Shown in pieces: positions 61,331 to 64,000 of a DNA stretch of 64,000 nucleotides; the stretch's first letter is position 1, and each line of letters begins with the position of its first letter. The DNA comes from Taiwanofungus camphoratus (Eukaryota; Basidiomycota; Agaricomycetes; Polyporales; Taiwanofungaceae), in assembly GCA_003999685.1 (NCBI GenBank), contig CP021228.1:744001-808000 (forward strand), given 5' to 3'. The position numbers and the translations under genes are program-made. The notes below the pieces were generated by a model. The model worked only from the letters and a program-made list of their open reading frames with translations. It did no database searches and was not told where the DNA came from.

Positions 61331-61454
61331 TGAAACCATTGCTTGCCACCATTTGATACAAGCTGGTATCAGCGACCGTGAAGCCTCAAATGTGAGGGCC
61401 TGACTACAATAGTGATAGTGAGAACTTAAAGACGATCTGTTGTCCGTAAAGCAT

Positions 61455-64000
61455 TGATATGACCTAGGGAGTCCTGAATGGTGGGGATGAATCTAGGGAG
61501 TAGGTCTGACATGTTGATACAATCTAGGGGACCCTGATACCTAGGGAGTGCTCCGTAATGTGGCTAAGAAGTAGCAGAGTGAACTGTGGGGGTGTGAGGA
61601 GAGGAGCCACAACCTGTATGATACCAGGAGACCTGTATGTCTTGTTTTTGTAAGCAAGGGAGTAAGGGGCCAAGGGTCCTGCGTGACAGAATCTTGTTCC
61701 TAGGTGCTAGACAATCCCTAAGACCTTGCGAGGCCCTCTAAAGTGTGCAAAGTCCTTCGAAGTTCTGCAAAGCCCTTCAAAGTTTTAGCTAAAGTGCACA
61801 AGCTGACTTTGTAGGCTGTGTAGAGTTAGAGAGCAATAAGTCAATGAAATATGGGTTCAACTAATTGGCAAAGAATACGAGACTGTTCTGAAGTCTTTAA
61901 CTAGAGTTAGCTAAAGGGCGTAATGCTTCGAAGTTTGTTAGAGCGAGGTGTGTGAGATTTGACTAGCGTAGGAGACCTATAGAAGAGGTTGGATGGTTCG
62001 GGGGGGGGGGTCAATACTTGAAATAGGGATGGGAGAACGAGGTCGCTGGAAGTTCTGAAATGTCTGTTAGCTTTGGGGCGTAGGTCGGGGAGTTCAGGGA
62101 TGTAGGAGATGTACTATGACCTGCAACAGAGGCTATAGGAGAGTCGTAGTGCTATCGTGGGACATAGGGATGATGCAATGTGAGCCTTTGGGTATAACTA
62201 AGGCGGAGGCCCACTGGATAGGTGCTATAGGTTGTACTGAAGGGTGCGAAGTCACGTCGACTTCGTGGATTGTAGTGCGTAGTTTGAAAGACGTAGGCGT
62301 AGTTCATAGATATATCACAAGCATAGATGTAGTTTAAAGACACTGAAACTGAGCTAGGGTGAAGGCTTAGGGGCTTAGGACCATTTCTAAGGCTGCACTC
62401 ACGGCACTTTTCTGAGATCAGAGCTACAGGGGAACTTGTATTCCAAAGGGAGAAGCGTGCACCGAGGGGTCTCTCCGGTACATGATAAACTACCTCTGAC
62501 TAAATAGGAGAGAGTGAGGTGAACTGTTCTGATGTGAAGTGATCCTTACAAGTCCGAAATGTGTATTAAAGTGCATGGGCTCTAAAGTGAACACAAGGAG
62601 GATAGGAACTAAATAGGAACTGAAACAGGGAAATTATGTATGGTAGAAAGGTGACCAAGTTCATCCATGAGGGCGGAATGACTATCCAAGAGCAGCCATG
62701 CACTGTGATCAACTGTCTTAGTGGGCTAAGAGCATACAAAGTTTCTAGCAGTGGGACTTGTTCTAATCGAGGTAGGAGATGCCCTAAATGGGTAGAGGAT
62801 CATATGGATGCGCCATAGAAGGATCTTATGACATAGGATCGAGACCCATGGGGCGCGCAAGGCTTCCTAAGTCCAGCCTTTGAAACTTTGGATCGTTTTG
62901 GAGCCTATCAGAGGTGCCTGCAGTCACAAGGGATTGGAGAGACTTAGCTAAGCCTTCTTAGCTAAACCTCAGATGAGTGACATAGTAGCTGGGGCCTGGA
63001 CCCAATAGAACAATATGGGAGGGCCGGCAGTGTCTGATAGTGGACTTAGCAGGAGTTAGAGACTTCATGGCTAGTGTTTGAAGCTTCGTAGCACCTCATG
63101 TGACTTTGCAGGACTTCATAGGGTGTTAGAAGGGTTTAGAAGGCAAAGGAGGTGTTAGGAACATCATAGGAACCTATCCCACCTGTTGTAGGCTGTAAAA
63201 GAGTCATAGGATGGTCTGTGAGAGGATTAGAAAGCTCCTAAAATCACGATTCAGAGCCCAGGAGACTACAGGACTCATCAGTGTCCCAATGAGTTGGGAG
63301 AGTGCTAAAGCGGTGTGTTACCTGTGAAGGATACCAGAGGGAAAGGTAAGTGAAGGGACATGGCAGAGAAACTACCTAGACCACTGTCAGGGGCCTAAAA
63401 GTCTAGTGTGTGCAGAGGAGTAAGGGGCCAATGAATCCTGCACGACAGGATCTTATGCCAAGGTGCGGACAGTCCCAGGAAGGTAAGAGCGTGGTCTTCT
63501 AATCCAATGGCAGCGGGCTGATCAAATGCCGGCCAGGTGCAAAGGAGTCAAAGGAACTGAGGATGCCCTGATGGTAAACCGAGAACTGAAGGATAAACCG
63601 AAAACCAATGTAATCAGGATAGGGGATACTGCTGAGGGCTGATGGCGTAGGAATGGGACGTAGGGCTGGTGTAGGCAATGACTGATAGACTGGACTGTGT
63701 GCAACACGTGCCTATGGGGTATAACGAGGGCAGAGGCACACCGGATGAGAAGGAGGAGGGGGACTGGTTACTCAGACCGAAGTTACTCCAACTTCGGGAA
63801 CGTAGGATGTAGAAGACGTAGAACTGCTGCGATATACGATATAATAGGACTGCTGGCTGACGATAGGCATAGATACAATGGAGGGGAACCTTGTCAGACT
63901 GTAGGGAAGCCTTAGAGCAGGGGAAACCCAAATCTGAACTCTGGGGGACAAGTCTGTAGATTCTGCGAGACAAGACGAGAGCATGTATCTTCTCTCCCAT
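61455..64000. repeat. Related LTR-like repeat, interrupted, running off the right edge
   Basis: The outer pieces are 61455-61514 (beginning TGATATGACCTAGGG) and about 63285-64000. They resemble, in the same order but more distantly, the start and middle of the 1,766-bp repeat: a GAGTAAGGGGCCAA block, CCTGCACGACAGGATCTT and GGTATAACGAGGGCAGAGGC. The insertion at 61515-63280 splits it. It looks like a long LTR of a sister family. Its end and any internal region lie beyond the window. Confidence 0.6.
61515..63280. repeat. Second copy of the 1,766-bp solo-LTR-like repeat
   Basis: It begins TGATACAATC and ends GACTCATCA and has exactly the length of the copy at 3020-4785, in the same orientation, with clear similarity throughout. 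Its flanks are ATGT and GTGT, a possible 4-bp target duplication with one change. Compared with the other copy many CG pairs have become TG or CA. It contains no long reading frame. It looks whole as a solo LTR. Confidence 0.82.

Overview
The window is nuclear DNA of a filamentous basidiomycete, probably an agaricomycete. The evidence is gene structure and content: many GT-AG introns of about 50-70 bp, a fungal-type 3-hydroxyanthranilate dioxygenase, a GH71 alpha-1,3-glucanase, a membrane-anchored glyoxal oxidase, a seven-helix protein resembling the basidiomycete DUF6534 family, and Tad-like LINE and Ty3/gypsy elements. No rRNA, tRNA or CRISPR was seen.

Layout. 1-13930 is a nest of retroelements. 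A LINE with RNase H, entering from beyond the left edge, is split by a Ty3/gypsy chromovirus (2929-11273, 5-bp target duplication GCACC). The left LTR of that element carries a 1,766-bp solo-LTR-like insertion (3020-4785). 14428-26184 is a run of minus-strand host genes: a Gln/Gly-rich small protein, a C2H2 zinc-finger protein, a hypothetical protein, an alpha/beta hydrolase, 3-hydroxyanthranilate 3,4-dioxygenase, and the checkpoint clamp loader Rad17. 26834-31124 holds a tandem pair of Old Yellow Enzyme genes. 31581-43794 holds a hypothetical gene, GH71, a LanC-like gene, the DUF6534-like membrane protein and a flavin-reductase-like gene. 43795-49245 is AT-rich and gene-poor. 49246-53058 holds an intact UbiA-type prenyltransferase, a flavin monooxygenase that lacks its 3' half, and a 5' fragment of a second flavin-reductase gene in the opposite orientation to the first. 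56547-58980 is glyoxal oxidase. 59.5-64 kb is repeat-rich: a decayed DDE transposase and a second 1,766-bp LTR-like copy, itself nested in a related repeat.

How the genes may work together. Most are independent housekeeping or cell-wall genes. The block from about 42.7 to 53.1 kb (flavin-reductase-like, UbiA prenyltransferase, flavin monooxygenase, flavin-reductase fragment) looks like a small, partly eroded biosynthetic neighbourhood for a prenylated aromatic compound; that is inference. The strongest structural result is the stack of nested insertions with readable target duplications, and the consistent C-to-T (CpG) decay of the repeats.
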